64,000 nucleotides of DNA from Phoronis australis (taxonomy: Eukaryota; Phoronida; Phoronidae): the NCBI GenBank assembly GCA_002633005.1, contig NMRA01000178.1:472062-536061 (forward strand), written 5' to 3'. This document shows, piece by piece, positions 46,001 through 55,691 of this stretch. The position numbers were made by a program, and so were the translations under genes. Under the pieces are notes generated by a model that was not told where the DNA came from, did not search any database, and saw only the letters and a list, made by a program, of their open reading frames with translations. Every line of letters begins with the position of its first letter. Position 1 is the first letter of the stretch.

Positions 46001-49000
46001 GTTGGTTATCCTAGACATATTTTTCACTTAATTACAGCTTTTCGTAATTTTATTAATTACTCGTCCGCTTTTCCGGAAGTGACGTTTTAGGAGGCAAGCG
46101 CTTCCCGCCACTTGGTTTTGCGTTGAGCTTACTGTGCGACTCTGTTCTATTCTACTTTTGTTTTGTGCTATTTTTCACCAATTGTCGCCACCACTTTCCA
46201 TCGGCGAGTATTCTGCGGCAAGATAGGTTAGTAGAGAACTCAACTGCGTTGGATTTAGGGATTGTTTAGTGTGTTGTAAGCTGAAAATGGCTGGANACTG
46301 CTTACATTGTGTCGTGTGACTCCCTCGCCACACACCTGGCACCTTCTAAATAGCTCCAACACTTTAGACAAGTCCACAATAAACTTATCAAAGTTTGGCT
46401 CACCGATCTGTTCACTGGACGACGAACTGTCCTCTTCACTGGGTGTCGAACTGGGCCTGTAATCACTCCCACTACTCAATATCGCTGCAGGGCTGCTTAG
46501 AGGCTCTGGGCTGGAGAAAACAGCACAGGGCGAATCACTACTGGTTCCAGGAATTGCACGCTCTGGGGTACGTTCGGAGGCACGGGTGACAGTAGATGAA
46601 GTGCCTCCACTGGCTCCAGTCACTGTACTGGCCACAGCTCGCGAGGCTTCTCGCTTCAAAAACGCACTTCTCGGGGGTGGCGACGGGGCACTGCCGGGAA
46701 TCAACACAGACGGAATGGCATCCTTCTTCAAGCGTTGTTTCGCGGGGACCTTCATCAGTTCAGCGTACAAATCCCTTTCGTAATCGGACGGCAGAAAGTG
46801 CTTGCCACACACACGGTAATTCTCCACTGCTTTGTACGTTGCGTGGACGGGTAACGCTGCGTTCTTCACACGAACGAGCCAAGTACGGCGAAGTGTGTCA
46901 TCCATCGCATAGCGATGCAAAGACACTCCCAAAGCGCGCGTGAGCCGATAATTACTACATCCCGGTACGCAGCAACAGTGTGGCATGTTGACTGACTAGT
47001 AAATGAAAGCGAACGACGAGGGAACTTAACACAACCGAGGTAGAACAATGACTGACTCGGCAGCTCTCACAGTCAGACTATGTGAAAAGAAATTGGCGGG
47101 AAGCGCTTGCCTCCTAAAACGTCACTTCCGGAAAAGCGGGCGAATAATTAATAAAATTACGAAAAGCTGTAATTAAGTGAAAAATATGTCTAGGATAACC
47201 AACCAACCTTATTTTAGCTCAAAATGACATGGAAAAAGGTTGCCTTCGCCTTTAACGTGTGGGATTTGGCTCAGCGGCTGAGCGTTCGGCTGCTACTGCG
47301 GTGACAATGAGGTCGATTCCGCGGTACTGCTAATTTCTCGCTGAGAACGATCTTTAATCAGTTTTTCCTGCCAACTGCAGTATGTTAGCCAATACCAACA
47401 TACAGAAGTTCAATAGTCGAATATTAACACGTGATTCGCTGTTCGTCTTCAACGCTTTTTCTAAGTCAACAAACATGAGAAAACAAAAAGTGTAGAGCTG
47501 ACATACTTGTCTAACTCCTGCCGTTCCAGTTACACAACCTGTCTCTCTCATTAAAACATACTTCTTCACGTCTTCGTAAATGTGTTTCAAAATGTCATAC
47601 TGCTGTACGTTGTAGTAAATCACTTTGTATTTCAAGCCCTCGATCTGTTTTTACAATCAAACGCCTTTTGACAATCGACAAATAGACAAGAAACACGGCC
47701 TCTTCGTTGACTGAGGTATTTCAAAACAAACTAACATATTCTATATTGTTGAAGAACCTTTGATGAACCCCTCTGCCCACGTATTCAAAAGATTACACAG
47801 TTAACTTCAACAGTGCAATACCAGACTTAAATTGGACTAATTGTCCCAAGGCTCCACTGAGACGGATATGAAAACGCCAGTTCCGATCATGCACGGCGAA
47901 GACCTTCACCCTTTAGGACTGCTAGGTTATGCATAATAAAAAGCCGTCGTCTTTAGAAAACACCAGGCTTGAATACATGTGACACCTTTGTTAACTGTCC
48001 GTAGAGCCACTGAACACACTTAGAGATATACGACTCGAGTGTAAATGAACTCTTCTTAAATCAGCTGCAAAATAAACCGCAATATTTTGCCTCTCAAGGA
48101 GGTTTGGCGAATGTCTCATTTGAGTTCTTTTCCTGGTGAGCGTAAATCCTCACGGTATACGACGAGCAAGGCGAGCTTGTCGATTACGTTGACTACTACG
48201 AGTCTAATTCAGGTCAATGAGCACTTTGCCTGGGTGTGCGCAGGTACATGTAACCGCGTTGAGCAATAGTTCACTTGAGGCAGTCAGATGAGTTCGTAGC
48301 TCTCCGTCTGCCGGTGGCCCTTAGAAAGTATTCCTTATATTTAACGATCAGTTGATCGGAGGAAAGGGGCTCAGGGTGAACAACAATAAAACATTGCTTG
48401 AAATTATTTTCAATCCCTTCGCTAAGACGATGCCTCGTTTTATGTACAGTATAGATTGCAAATCCTCCTGTAGCCAAAGCTTAAGTTTTATGCAAGTGTG
48501 TGCACATAGCCTACCATCTTTAGGTGGATGACCTCGAGATGAAAACAGGGTCACCTAGAAATTCTCCAGGAACAGGAACAGTGTTTGCGTGTAACAAGGT
48601 ATTACGACTTCGTGATTGCATGCATGTTCAGTCTTACGGAATGTGTGTCCAGAAATGTATAATACTCCCGTTGAAGAGCCAGACTCAACACTAAATGGGG
48701 GAGGTGCATTTAAATATAGACTTGTACCAATTTCTCAATCATTTTGTCAACGAAGGTGATTGTTTTGATACTTATTTCTAATTAAGACAAGGCATTTAGT
48801 ATTGAAAAGTATACAGGGTTTGCGATAAACAACCAAATTCTTGGACGAAACATCATCTCTTTAAATTCCCGGGAGCGGCAAAATGCCAGACGAAAGTGTT
48901 CATCCAATTTTTTCTACCGACGTTGGATACAACTGTGATTTTGGTTTGTCAGTAAAAAGCAATATTGGTTTTACTTTCAGTACAATACGGAGCTTTCTGC

Positions 49001-49177
49001 CCAGGAATGATTCCAAAATTAGCAAAGAAGAAAGTAAGAATGTGCAAATGTAAGCATGGAAGATGCAAGAAAGAGAAAAGGCAGATGAACATGTTTGGAG
49101 GTGGTGGAATAACCGTGGCGACACCTTGCTGCCAGACTGCATGTACCCCGGGTATGATGTCAAATTATATGAACTAG
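43096..49177 (+). CDS. cluster gene C: long basic Lys/Arg/Ser protein with Cys tail
   Basis: Exon 1 is 43096-44152 (donor CCGT/GTGAGT, phase 1) and encodes 352 residues. It has a basic N-terminal block (RSKSKKKKSGTKTRSRSKLK), a mixed Ser-rich middle, an island ISLLDDSDDE at residues 229-238, an Arg-Ser stretch, a run of Lys/Arg (KKGGKRRKRRTKKRRRKRRR) and then ICKK..PCYAGLRP..MPGFGN and GGGPC. The proposed last exon is 48981-49177 (acceptor TTACTTTCAG, phase 1), with YGAFCPGM, KVRMCKCKHGRCKKEKR and a Cys end (PCCQTACTPGM). Joined length is 417 residues. The intron of 4.8 kb contains a Kolobok transposon. Without splicing, the frame stops at 44175 after CEYYRRH. Exon 1 is strong; the link to 48981 rests on phase, composition and the lack of a better exon. 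Confidence 0.65.
45660..45907 (-). CDS. candidate exon, unknown minus-strand gene
   Basis: Open frame read down to a donor AATG/GTAAGAA at 45660. The translation has balanced globular composition (NDKNWQFAIKSQNHDGFGF, then PCRLFNELESYCGKRK), unlike random frames nearby. The 5' boundary is unclear because no good acceptor is visible before the stop at 45908-45910; the Kolobok target site lies about 40 bases further upstream. The family is not recognised. It may be a gene fragment. Confidence 0.3.
45949..47255. mobile_element. Kolobok-type DNA transposon, non-autonomous, TTAA target duplication
   Basis: The element proper is 45953-47251 (1,299 bp), flanked on both sides by TTAA (45949-45952 and 47252-47255). 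The terminal inverted repeats are 158 bp, 45953-46110 and 47094-47251, starting AGGCGAAGGCAAC, with only a few mismatches. TTAA targets plus a THAP-domain protein are the hallmarks of Kolobok. The only open frame encodes the N-terminal THAP part; there is no room for the catalytic domain, so it is an internal-deletion derivative. The near identity of the arms suggests a fairly recent insertion. It lies in the long intron of cluster gene C. Confidence 0.9.
46255..46986 (-). CDS. THAP-domain N-terminal fragment of a Kolobok transposase
   Basis: ATG at 46986, TAA at 46255. The first 90 residues are a THAP zinc finger: MPHCCCVPGCSN supplies the first Cys pair, TWLVRV the conserved Trp, VCGKHF the Cys-His pair, and DAIPSVLIP the AVPTF-like box. 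THAP domains are sequence-specific DNA binders that in these transposons recognise the element ends. A Ser/Pro-rich linker follows, then KVLELFRRCQVCGEGVTRH, which looks like the start of a second Cys-Cys motif. The frame then meets an N (46297) and ends. The DDE catalytic region is missing. The gene lies wholly inside the 1.3-kb element and runs antisense to cluster gene C. Confidence 0.85.
   Translation of the reverse strand: MPHCCCVPGCSNYRLTRALGVSLHRYAMDDTLRRTWLVRVKNAALPVHATYKAVENYRVCGKHFLPSDYERDLYAELMKVPAKQRLKKDAIPSVLIPGSAPSPPPRSAFLKREASRAVASTVTGASGGTSSTVTRASERTPERAIPGTSSDSPCAVFSSPEPLSSPAAILSSGSDYRPSSTPSEEDSSSSSEQIGEPNFDKFIVDLSKVLELFRRCQVCGEGVTRHNVSSXQPFSAYNTLNNP
47258..47335 (+). repeat. 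tRNA-like SINE head (candidate)
   Basis: TTTGGCTCAGCGGCTGAGCG resembles a tRNA A box, and about 40 bases later GAGGTCGATTCC resembles a B box. It begins right after the Kolobok target duplication. I see no terminal CCA and cannot fold a full cloverleaf, so it is more likely a SINE fragment than a tRNA gene. Confidence 0.35.
47507..47644 (-). CDS. candidate internal exon, unknown minus-strand gene
   Basis: 138 nt, 46 codons, phase 0 at both ends. The acceptor is TAAAAACAG and the donor ACAA/GTATGT. Composition is globular (KYKVIYYNVQQYDILKHIY, then DVKKYVLMRETG). No family is recognised. It lies inside the gene C intron, on the other strand. Confidence 0.35.
48271..48467 (-). CDS. candidate terminal exon, unknown minus-strand gene
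   Basis: Acceptor GCTTTGGCTACAG, phase 1, TGA at 48271-48273, 65 codons including the stop. The translation is globular and charged (GFAIYTVHKTRHRLSEG, then CFIVVHPEPLSSDQLIVKY). The upstream exon would lie above 48480 on the minus strand and is not identified. It is nested in the gene C intron. Confidence 0.35.
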
Positions 49178-49266
49178 ATGCAGTGGCATAACGCAGACGT
49201 TCATTTGTTGGTAATAGGTGGGACGCAGTAGGAAGTGACCAGACTATCTATGCAAATGTTTAGGCT

Positions 49267-49353
49267 AATAAATTTAGAAACTCGAAACAATCTGCGTCGT
49301 TGTTTTGAAACTGCAGAAGTGTAACCTGCATTGCACATGGGAATTAAAATAAA
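49267..49353 (+). promoter_or_regulatory. two poly(A) signals for cluster gene C
   Basis: AATAAA at 49267-49272 and at 49348-49353, 90 and 171 bases after the TAG of the terminal exon at 48981-49177. Either could end the transcript. Confidence 0.5.
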
Positions 49354-49386
49354 GATCTCATCTCCAGTCATTCACTTCGTCACAGA

Positions 49387-49664
49387 CTAACTGTTCGCAT
49401 CAGAGTTTTCTACTCCTTTTTTCCATAAATCATACTTTATGCAATAGAAGCGGAAGTCTACAAATCCTCCACAGAACAATGCAGAAACGTCAGCAATAAG
49501 ACACGTGTGCAAGTATTTGGCTCTTACTCGCACTTGAACATTGCATCTTTCGTTCACACAGTTTCTGAAAATTGCTCCAAAAATCAGTGTTCTATAACGA
49601 TACACTGTACCCAGCATATTGATGGTTTCGTCATGGAGCTTTAAGGGCATTATAATTAGAAATA
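49387..49664 (-). CDS. candidate small minus-strand exon or ORF
   Basis: Open frame with an ATG at 49650 and TAG at 49387. An acceptor ATTTTCTCAG just upstream would give a phase-1 exon from 49664. The translation is hydrophobic-mixed (NMLGTVYRYRTLIFGAIF, then CLIADVSALFCGGF) and unlike the basic cluster proteins. It is convergent with gene C and close to the start of gene D. Unrecognised; may be spurious. Confidence 0.3.
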
Positions 49665-49775
49665 CTGAGAAAATATTTGCAAAACGTGAACATCAAGCGC
49701 TAATGAATCAACAGATACCTGAGCAAAATGATGAGACGGTGATGACTCCCATCGATTACGATCAGCTCTTCTGGA

Positions 49776-51279
49776 ATGTCATGTAAACGGAAGAACTCTG
49801 CTTTGAGAAATAGTAGCAATAAGAGACGGAGATTCAACATTACATCAAACAATAGCAAGCTTCTGGGAGAAACAGTAAGAAGGTCTATTACATTTAACAG
49901 TGACGATGAAGATATTCCTTCTAGCAGCTCTTTAACAAACCCAAGCACCAGACGAAGTTGTTTGAAAACGAAGAAGGAAAAGAAATCGAAGTCTAAAGGA
50001 GGCAATAAATCAAACGAGAGGGCGAAGAGCAAAAAGTCAATAAAGAAGAAACGCAAAAAGAAAAGAAAGAAACATCATAACTGTGTGGTGAAAACATGCA
50101 GAGTAGGCTGGCCCCCGTGCGTGTCTCCTTTCGTTGTTCCCGGCTTTGGGACCCCCAACACTGGCGCCCCCACAGGGGGACAGTCTACAGGTAAGAAAAC
50201 ATCCATCCTAAGGTACCAGAGTAAAAATGCCCAAAGATTGGTACGTTCGATTTGCAGATATACTTAATTCATGACCGGAATCTCTCGGGTGGTTCAGATG
50301 TTGGATCGTATTGCAAACGGATGATAAATCAAAAGAAAGACTAGGGCCTTGCGTCCTTGTGCTACAGCGACGCGACTCACGCTTGGTGACATATCTGATT
50401 TAGGAAAGCTAGTTTTGATCACGCCTTAGGGTATGGCAATTAAAATCTATTTAGGCTTCCCGAGCGCTGGTATTAGCTTGTGGAAGTACGGGAAAATGGC
50501 ACTTCTGACTACTTCAAAATAGAGTTCACCAGGTACACATTGTCTAACAATTCGGAAATTCGTTTTCATGTTGATAGCAGTGTTCACATGAATTTCCGTT
50601 TCATGACCACGCATGAGCAAATATCCGGGACTACTCTTCCGGCCAGTTTTTGTGTTGTTGTTTACAAATACAAGTTTGTTTCACCGCCAGAGGTCCACTT
50701 CTTTTCAACAGGGAAATGATGATAGTGAAGTACGAGTAAAAAATGTTGTCTTCAGGTAAAGGAAAAGGGAAGATAAAAGTAACTAACTACGTAAACCTGA
50801 TACCGCCAGAAGTCTGCGGCTACCCATTTCAACCTTCGCCATTTGGAATTGCCAATCGCATGAGCTCGTGCTACGACACCTGCGACCCCTGTTGCTCTAC
50901 CGGCAGCCCGTGTTGTCCTAGTCCAATCCCGTGTTGTGCCAACAACTGTGGACCATGTTGTTCTAACAACTGTGGACCATGTTCTTCTAACAACTGTGGA
51001 CCATGTTGTTCTAACAACTGTGGACCATGTTGTTCTAAAAACTGTGGACCATGTTGTTCTAAAAACTGTGGACCATGTTGTTCTAACAACTGCGGGCCAT
51101 GTTGTTCTAAAAACTGCGGGCCATGTTGTTCTAACAACTGCGGGCCATGCTGTTCTAACAACTGCGGACCATGTTGTGGCAACGACTGCTTCTGTGGATC
51201 CTGCTGCAACCCATGTGCTTCTTGTTGTCCTCCTCGATACGGAGACTGCTTCTCGCCTTCTCCGCCCTGTGCACCCTAA
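49776..51279 (+). CDS. cluster gene D: basic protein with eight-residue Cys-Gly-Pro repeats
   Basis: Exon 1 is 49776-50190 (donor ACAG/GTAAGA) and exon 2 is 50756-51279 (acceptor GTTGTCTTCAG). The intron is phase 1 and the product is 312 residues. Exon 1 starts MSCKRKNS, has a hydrophobic-acidic island SITFNSDDED at 37-46, a Lys-rich block ending KSIKKKRKKKRKKHH, and CVVKTCRVGWPPC..VPGFG. Exon 2 starts GKGKGKIK, then CYDTCDPCCSTGSPCC, then ten tandem units of NNCGPCCS (or KNCGPCCS), and ends CNPCASCCPP. No signal peptide. Cys-Gly-Pro repeats are known from Drosophila male-specific sperm proteins and the tail of vertebrate ODF1; here the repeat is fused to a protamine-like basic domain. The functional reading is inference. 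Confidence 0.8.
50474..50719 (+). CDS. candidate exon in the gene D intron
   Basis: Open frame following TATTAG, with TGA at 50717-50719. The translation (EVRENGTSDYFKIEFTRYT, then VHMNFRFMTTHEQ and FCVVVYKYKFVSP) has beta-strand-like composition rather than repeat character. No start codon or fitting donor joins it to gene D. It could be an alternative exon, a fragment of another gene, or chance. Confidence 0.25.
50941..51180 (+). repeat. 24-bp coding minisatellite, ten units
   Basis: AACAACTGTGGACCATGTTG plus TTCT repeats without indels ten times. Variants AAAAAC for AACAAC, and TGCGGG or TGCGGA for TGTGGA, occur in blocks, which indicates recent unit duplication. The length is a multiple of three throughout, so the reading frame is kept. 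Confidence 0.95.
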
Positions 51280-51884
51280 TGATCGTGTTCACATCTGTCT
51301 CAAGTCAACAAAAATATCTTCGTCTGCATCTACTATTTCGAGGCATATCCGTTCGGCATCTACTGCGTCTAAAACATTTAAATCCATAAAACTGTGAAAT
51401 CTCCCAGTGCTATTTAGTATGTTTATGTCCTTGTATTACCATTGCAATACTGTATATTAACATTGGAATCTAGAGCTAAGCTCCGCAGAGACAAGAAATT
51501 GCAAGACCTTGCATGTCTTTGCACAAAGTATTACTCTAGGTGGTGACATTGTTTTCATGCGAGCGTCTCGGGTCCACACAGACACAGTCTTAACGTCCGA
51601 AATCTCGCAACTTCACGGATGCGCCAAGTCGTCTCCTCCAATGAGATTATTTCCATTTCGGTTTTCTTCTCTTTAAAATGCTTATCTGCAAAAACAAAAT
51701 GATCTATGCAAGAATTCACTTAAATAACATTCAAACAGCAATGTAGAATGACTTGTTGAAATGAGACGATTGTACGAAATAGCCCCTAAATTTCCAGTGC
51801 ATTTGTAGATTTTACTTCAATGAAAATGAATAAGAACTAAGTCCTTAAAGTAGGGAATTTGTTTCAAAAACTAAAATATCACTT
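51280..51884. other. 3' flank of cluster gene D
   Basis: No AATAAA is seen close to the stop; a CATAAA lies near 51386. No further exon is supported. Confidence 0.4.
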
Positions 51885-52110
51885 GGTAAGTGAGCAACAC
51901 TGGTCGTAGACAGTTTCCTTCCTCAAAAATGTTAGGTTAAAAGGGTGTTTATTACAATTACATTTGTTTTGAGTGAAATATTAGCATTTGCGTAGTGTAC
52001 GTAACCCTATATTTTAATTTGTGCTTATTTTCGAAGTACGGCAGATATGCACATGAATGTTGCGCTTTTTATTTTTTCTCTTTGAGTTGATTTAGTAAAT
52101 CAACTAACTC
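51885..52110 (+). repeat. direct repeat, left copy (pair with 55740-55985)
   Basis: It shares GACAGTTTCCT, GTTAGGTTAAAAGGGTGTT, TTTGTTTTGAGTGAAATATT and GTAGTGTACGTA with the right copy in the same order. The two copies flank the tandem duplication 52119-55645. Confidence 0.75.
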
Positions 52111-52845
52111 TCAGTAGCATGCTATGAACAGTCCCACTAAATAACATTGGTCCTAACCCCGGTCGTCAAGGTAAACGGTGGGGTATGGAAAATTGAACTA
52201 GACCGTATTTATCCACCTTTGCTGAATCGCGCTCGGCTCACGATCAAAGGGATGCCGCCAAGCTGCTCTATTCATCGAGTCACGAGCGAGAATAATTGGC
52301 TTCGCTCATGCGGATAGGATCAGCTGATAACAATCTACCTAGCAGACTGTACTTTTTATGGAGAGAGTTACAAGTAGTTTTTACTGTAATATTTGAAAAG
52401 AGGAGCGAAAACAAATATGAGTACAACTTTGGATTTTTCAAATCGGCCCAGGATAAGAGAATTTGCAACACAGCAACACTCACGATTCCTTTCAATCGGC
52501 GCGCACGAATACAAAAATATAGGACCCAAGATATTTAGATTTTGGAACACATGCATTGCAATATTCAAAATACGTTTATTATGAATCTTACAAGTTGTAA
52601 AACGACGTTGTTTAATTTCATTGTGCTCATTCATTGTCATCCGTCAAATCTGCAATTTACGAGATGTGATCTGCAGCGTGCGCGTATGTGTACAAAACAC
52701 GTGATTGTTATGTTCCTGAAGTACGAAAATCAAGAAACTTTAGCATGCCGTTATTATTGACAGGGACACGATAAAACGAATTTGGATTTTGACTATAGTC
52801 TTGATAGAGCGAGCAGGCTGACCACTGCGTCAGTGTCTCTGTAAA

Positions 52846-53376
52846 GCTATGGTCACAACCCGCCGTGCGTGTTTATTGTTCGTACGTTTTCTGCGGACGC
52901 CACGGGCACCACGTTTTTCTGAAAACGTGAGTAGGGAGTGGCAAGCGCAGGGAGGACGTACGTCAACGCACGTCACCCGTAAGGTGTAAGTGCGTGACAC
53001 GTACGGCACGCCTGGCCGTGGGCGGCAGCTTTCAGCATACGTTGCGCACGTGGTAAGTGAGTTGTGCGTGCGTGTATCGTGCTTACCACGTACAATCTCC
53101 GTGCGATTGCCACGTTGTCGTACGGAGGCCGTACGTACACATGCAGCTGACGCACGCTTTCCTTACTCACTCGTACGTTGTAAGTGCGTGCAAGTACAAT
53201 GAACGTGAGTTTTTTTTCGCTTGCTGTCGGGTAGGTATATATAGGTCAATCTTCCGAGGTTTTCTAGATGTCCTAGCTCCTGCTGACTAAAGATGCCGCC
53301 AATTATTTCCAAGAGACTCATAATTCAGATGCTGCAAAAGCAGGTTCAAGTTGCAGCTCATGAAGATGACTTAGTG
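52846..53376 (+). mobile_element. 5' part of a DNA transposon, Harbinger-like (tentative)
   Basis: Present only in unit A. It starts GGTCACAACCCGCCGTGCGTG and is dense in ACGT/CGTAC words for about 340 bp. Then come TATATATA at 53236 and an ATG at 53293 opening a frame (MPPIISKRLIIQMLQKQ, then a polar stretch) that runs into the N gap. A promoter plus an ORF start behind a subterminal-repeat region suggests an autonomous element cut by the gap. The Harbinger assignment rests only on the look of the end. Confidence 0.35.
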
Positions 53377-53428
53377 NNNNNNNNNNNNNNNNNNNNNNNN
53401 NNNNNNNNNNNNNNNNNNNNNNNNNNNN
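53377..53428. other. assembly gap of 52 Ns
   Basis: The gap falls where units A and B resume similarity (GATTCAGCGACGCATC at 53429, and 55127 in unit B). The rest of the inserted element is probably missing here. Confidence 0.9.
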
Positions 53429-54679
53429 GATTCAGCGACGCATCAGTCGGCAAGTTTTCGCCCTGTGATGAGCACAATTTTTTGAAAAATTATCGTAATT
53501 TAACAACGGAAGTTCTTAGCAATGCACCACAATTTTGTAGAAAGACTGTCATAGGCTAAAAATACGTCACAGAGCGTAAATTTTATGAATCCTAGCTTCC
53601 GATTTTACCCGTTTGGGAAACCGGGTTTCAACTGCCGTAGGCTACAATAAGAATCCCCTCCCCGTGAAATGAATTTTTCTAAGCGTTTGTTAGAGCCAAT
53701 ACAGTATACAGCTTTCCACCAAGGCTAGGTGATGCTACGACATTATTCTTTGTTGCATTCGTAACTGTTCTTGGCTAATTATCATTTTATTGCCTGGTCA
53801 CCCATTCACCCAAAAAGTAGTTCTAGAGGTGGCTTATCAGCCAATTATTCACGCATGCTGACTCACAATAGAAGCCTGATAAGAGTGAAGGTGGATAAAT
53901 GCGGTGTTCCTACAGTTTCTTGTGCTAGTGGATGAGTTCACGAGATGATCATGCTATGAACAATTCCACTAAATAAGATTGGTCCTAACCCCAATGGTCA
54001 AGGTAAACGGTGGTGTTTGGAAAATTGAACTAGACCCTATTTATCCACTTTGGCTGAGTTGCACTCGGCTCACGATCAAAGGGATGCCGCCAAGCTGCTC
54101 TATTCATCGAGTCACGAGCGAGGATAATTGGTTTCGCTCATGCGGATATGATCAGCTGATTACAGTCTAGCCAGCAGATTGTACTTTTTATGGAGAGAGT
54201 TACAAGTAGTTTTTACTGTAATATTTGAAAAGAGGAGAGAAAACAAATATGAGTACGTCTTTGAATTTTTCAAATCGGCCCAGGATAAGAGATTTTGCAA
54301 CACAGCAACACTCACGATTACTTTCATTCGGCGCGCACTAATACAAAATATAGGACCCAAGTTATTTAGATTGTGGAACACATGCATTGCAATAATCAAA
54401 ATACGTTTATTATGAATCTTACAAGCTGTAAAACCACGTTGTTTAATTTCATTGTGCTCATTCATTGTCATCCGTCAAATCGGCAATTTCCGAGATGTGA
54501 TATGCGGCGTGCGCGTATGTACAAAACACGTGGTTGTTATGTTCCTGAAGTACGAAAATTAAGAAGCTTTAGCATGCCGTTACTATTGACAGGCACACGA
54601 TAAAACGAATTTGGTATTTGGCTATAGTCTTCATACAGCGAGCTGGCTGACCACTGCGTCAGTGTCTCCGTTAGACCCA

Positions 54680-54787
54680 GAAATTTCACACAGCCCGGGT
54701 AGTTCACCTCGTCCCCAACATGTAGATCGAGCCTTGGACTATAATACTCCACGTTGGAGCTAACGACCGTCGGCCTGTGCACACAAA
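54680..54787 (-). pseudogene. possible exon fragment in duplication unit B
   Basis: After an acceptor-like TTTGTGTGCACAG the minus strand reads PTVVSSNVEYYSPRL and then LHVGDEVNYPGCVKFLG. The composition is protein-like and the end faintly recalls a CAP-Gly strand (VGD..V, VKFLG), but the motif is incomplete. An upstream GTGCAAG/GTGAGT donor lies at about 54815. No complete gene is seen. Confidence 0.25.
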
Positions 54788-55691
54788 ATCTGTGAGTTAA
54801 CCAGCACTCACCTTGCACGTTGAAGCCGTTTAAGTGAAAAACAATCTAGTAAACGCTATTTTCTTGCATAATCCTCGGCCTTTTGTAACAAAAAAATCTG
54901 TCGCAGACGAACTTCAAAACAAACGTCACGTGACAACAACATGTGTGTTCATCCAGAGATTTTTCTCGTGTTGTGGGGTACGATGTAGCGCAGATTTGGA
55001 CTTAATCGCAATTAATCTGGACTCCACATGAACTTTAAAAATTGTAAAACATAAGGAAGATTTCAGGTACTTTGTTGAGTCGAAACTATATTTTTATTCA
55101 AGAGTTCATGTTTTCCTATTGACGATCGCGATTCAGCGAAGCATCGGTCGGCAAGTTTTCGCCCTGTGATGAGCACAATTTTTTGAAAAAATTTCGTAAT
55201 TTAACAACGGAAGTTGATAGCAATGCACCGCAGTTTTGTAGAAAGACTGTCATAGGCTACAAATACGTCACAGAGCGTAAATTTTATGAATCCTAGCTTC
55301 CGATTTTAGGGCCCATTTGGGAAACCGGGTTTCAACTGCCGTAGGCTACAATGAGCGTCCCCTCCCCGTGAAATGAATTTTTCTAAGCGTTTATTAGAGC
55401 CAATACAGTATACAGGTTTCCACCAAGGCTAGGTGATGTTACGACATTATTCTTTGTTGTTAGTAACTGGTCTTGGCTAATTATCATTTTATGTCCTGGT
55501 CATCCATTCAGCCAAAAGTAGTCCCTGAGGTGGCTTATCAGCCAATTATTCTCGCATGCTGACTCACAATAGAAGCCTGATAAGAGTGAAGGTGGATAAA
55601 TGCGGTGTTCCTACAGTTTCTTGTGGTAGTGGATGTGTTCCAGACATGGATTCTTAGTATTTAGTTACAAAGCTGACATGGCATTGAAATG

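Larger units (their letters stand above)
52119..55645. repeat. tandem duplication, two diverged units of about 1.7-1.8 kb
   Basis: Unit A is 52119-53949 and unit B is 53950-55645. Both begin CATGCTATGAACA and share the first 730 bases and the last 500 bases. Their middles differ: A has 52846-53428 (a transposon start and a 52-base N gap) and B has 54678-55126. Divergence of several per cent and many indels show a real, older duplication rather than an assembly overlap. Confidence 0.75.

Noticed and set aside
50871-51397. Long open frames on the minus strand and in another plus frame across the Cys-Gly-Pro array
   Set aside because: They are shadows of the 24-bp repeat, which keeps every frame open. 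The Cys frame has splice sites and family context.
54680-54787. CAP-Gly domain
   Set aside because: Only VGD and VKFLG strands resemble it; the diagnostic GKNDG segment is absent. Kept only as a low-confidence fragment.
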